14,355 bases of DNA from Euryarchaeota archaeon UBA486 (GTDB lineage Archaea; Thermoplasmatota; Poseidoniia; Poseidoniales; Poseidoniaceae). A program made the translations under genes and the position numbers. Under the pieces are notes generated by a model that was not told where the DNA came from, did not search any database, and worked only from the letters and a program-made list of their open reading frames with translations. Below are positions 14,285 to 14,355 of this stretch, piece after piece; position 1 is the stretch's first letter, and every line of letters starts with the position of its first letter. The stretch covers positions 1 through 14,355 of the forward strand of contig DAET01000065.1 of assembly GCA_002497765.1 (NCBI GenBank), given 5' to 3'.

Positions 14285-14355
14285 ATGGGCAACCGCAAAG
14301 CAAAGCGAGGCATTCCCTCGAAGAGCGAGAATTTCAACGAGTGGTACCCGTTCAT
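14285..14355 (+). CDS. proS: Prolyl-tRNA synthetase, N-terminal fragment
   Basis: The last 71 bases encode MGNRKAKRGIPSKSENFNEW followed by YPF, and run off the right edge. The pattern K-S-E-N-F-x-E-W-Y at the N-terminus is typical of archaeal/eukaryotic-type class II prolyl-tRNA synthetases (for example S-E-D-F-x-E-W-Y). Only 23 residues are visible, so no catalytic motif can be checked. The ATG at 14285 is preferred over reading further upstream because it matches this family start; another ATG at 14259 is in a different frame. Confidence 0.6.
   Translation, partial: MGNRKAKRGIPSKSENFNEWYPF

Overview
This window looks like chromosomal DNA from a planktonic euryarchaeon, most probably Marine Group II (Poseidoniales) or a near relative. 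Archaeal markers are an eIF5A with an intact hypusination site, a TrmY-type tRNA pseudouridine-54 methyltransferase, an archaeal-looking prolyl-tRNA synthetase N-terminus at the right edge, a tRNA-Gln without an encoded CCA, and TATA-like boxes about 26 bases upstream of start codons (leaderless transcription). The lineage assignment is inference: no rRNA gene is present. Coding density is high, no gap exceeds about 110 bases, and no IS element, integrase, phage gene or CRISPR array was seen.

Left part (1-2270): a truncated AlkA-like DNA glycosylase (minus) is divergent from an HD-domain nucleotidase (plus). A tRNA-Gln(TTG) follows. Then come two minus-strand membrane proteins that share a nearly identical N-terminal zinc ribbon and a similar promoter but have unrelated membrane parts.

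Centre (2376-10756), all plus strand: a 3-hydroxyacyl-CoA dehydrogenase and an SDR reductase form a two-gene unit whose start is preceded by a perfect 7-bp inverted repeat. eIF5A follows, with a terminator-like hairpin behind it. Next is a UMF1-type MFS transporter with an unusual hydrophilic insertion of about 135 residues. An OPT-family transporter, an EamA/DMT permease and a SurE nucleotidase follow in close succession. The transporters and nucleotidases fit a cell that takes up peptides and recycles nucleotides, but no substrate can be read from the sequence.

Right part (10746-14355): TrmY and a CoaBC-like protein form a minus-strand pair with a 4-base GTGA overlap; TrmY converges on SurE with an 11-base overlap. 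The CoaBC decarboxylase half lacks the catalytic His, the PxMN Asn and the lid Cys, while its CoaB half looks intact. Divergent from it are three small membrane proteins (one with a C-terminal zinc ribbon, one with two membrane segments and a strong Shine-Dalgarno site, one CBU_0592-like) and then the start of proS.

Most genes are recognisable housekeeping or transport genes. The least explained items are the CoaC active-site loss, the zinc-ribbon membrane protein pair, the transporter insertion, and the inverted repeat at the fatty-acid gene.
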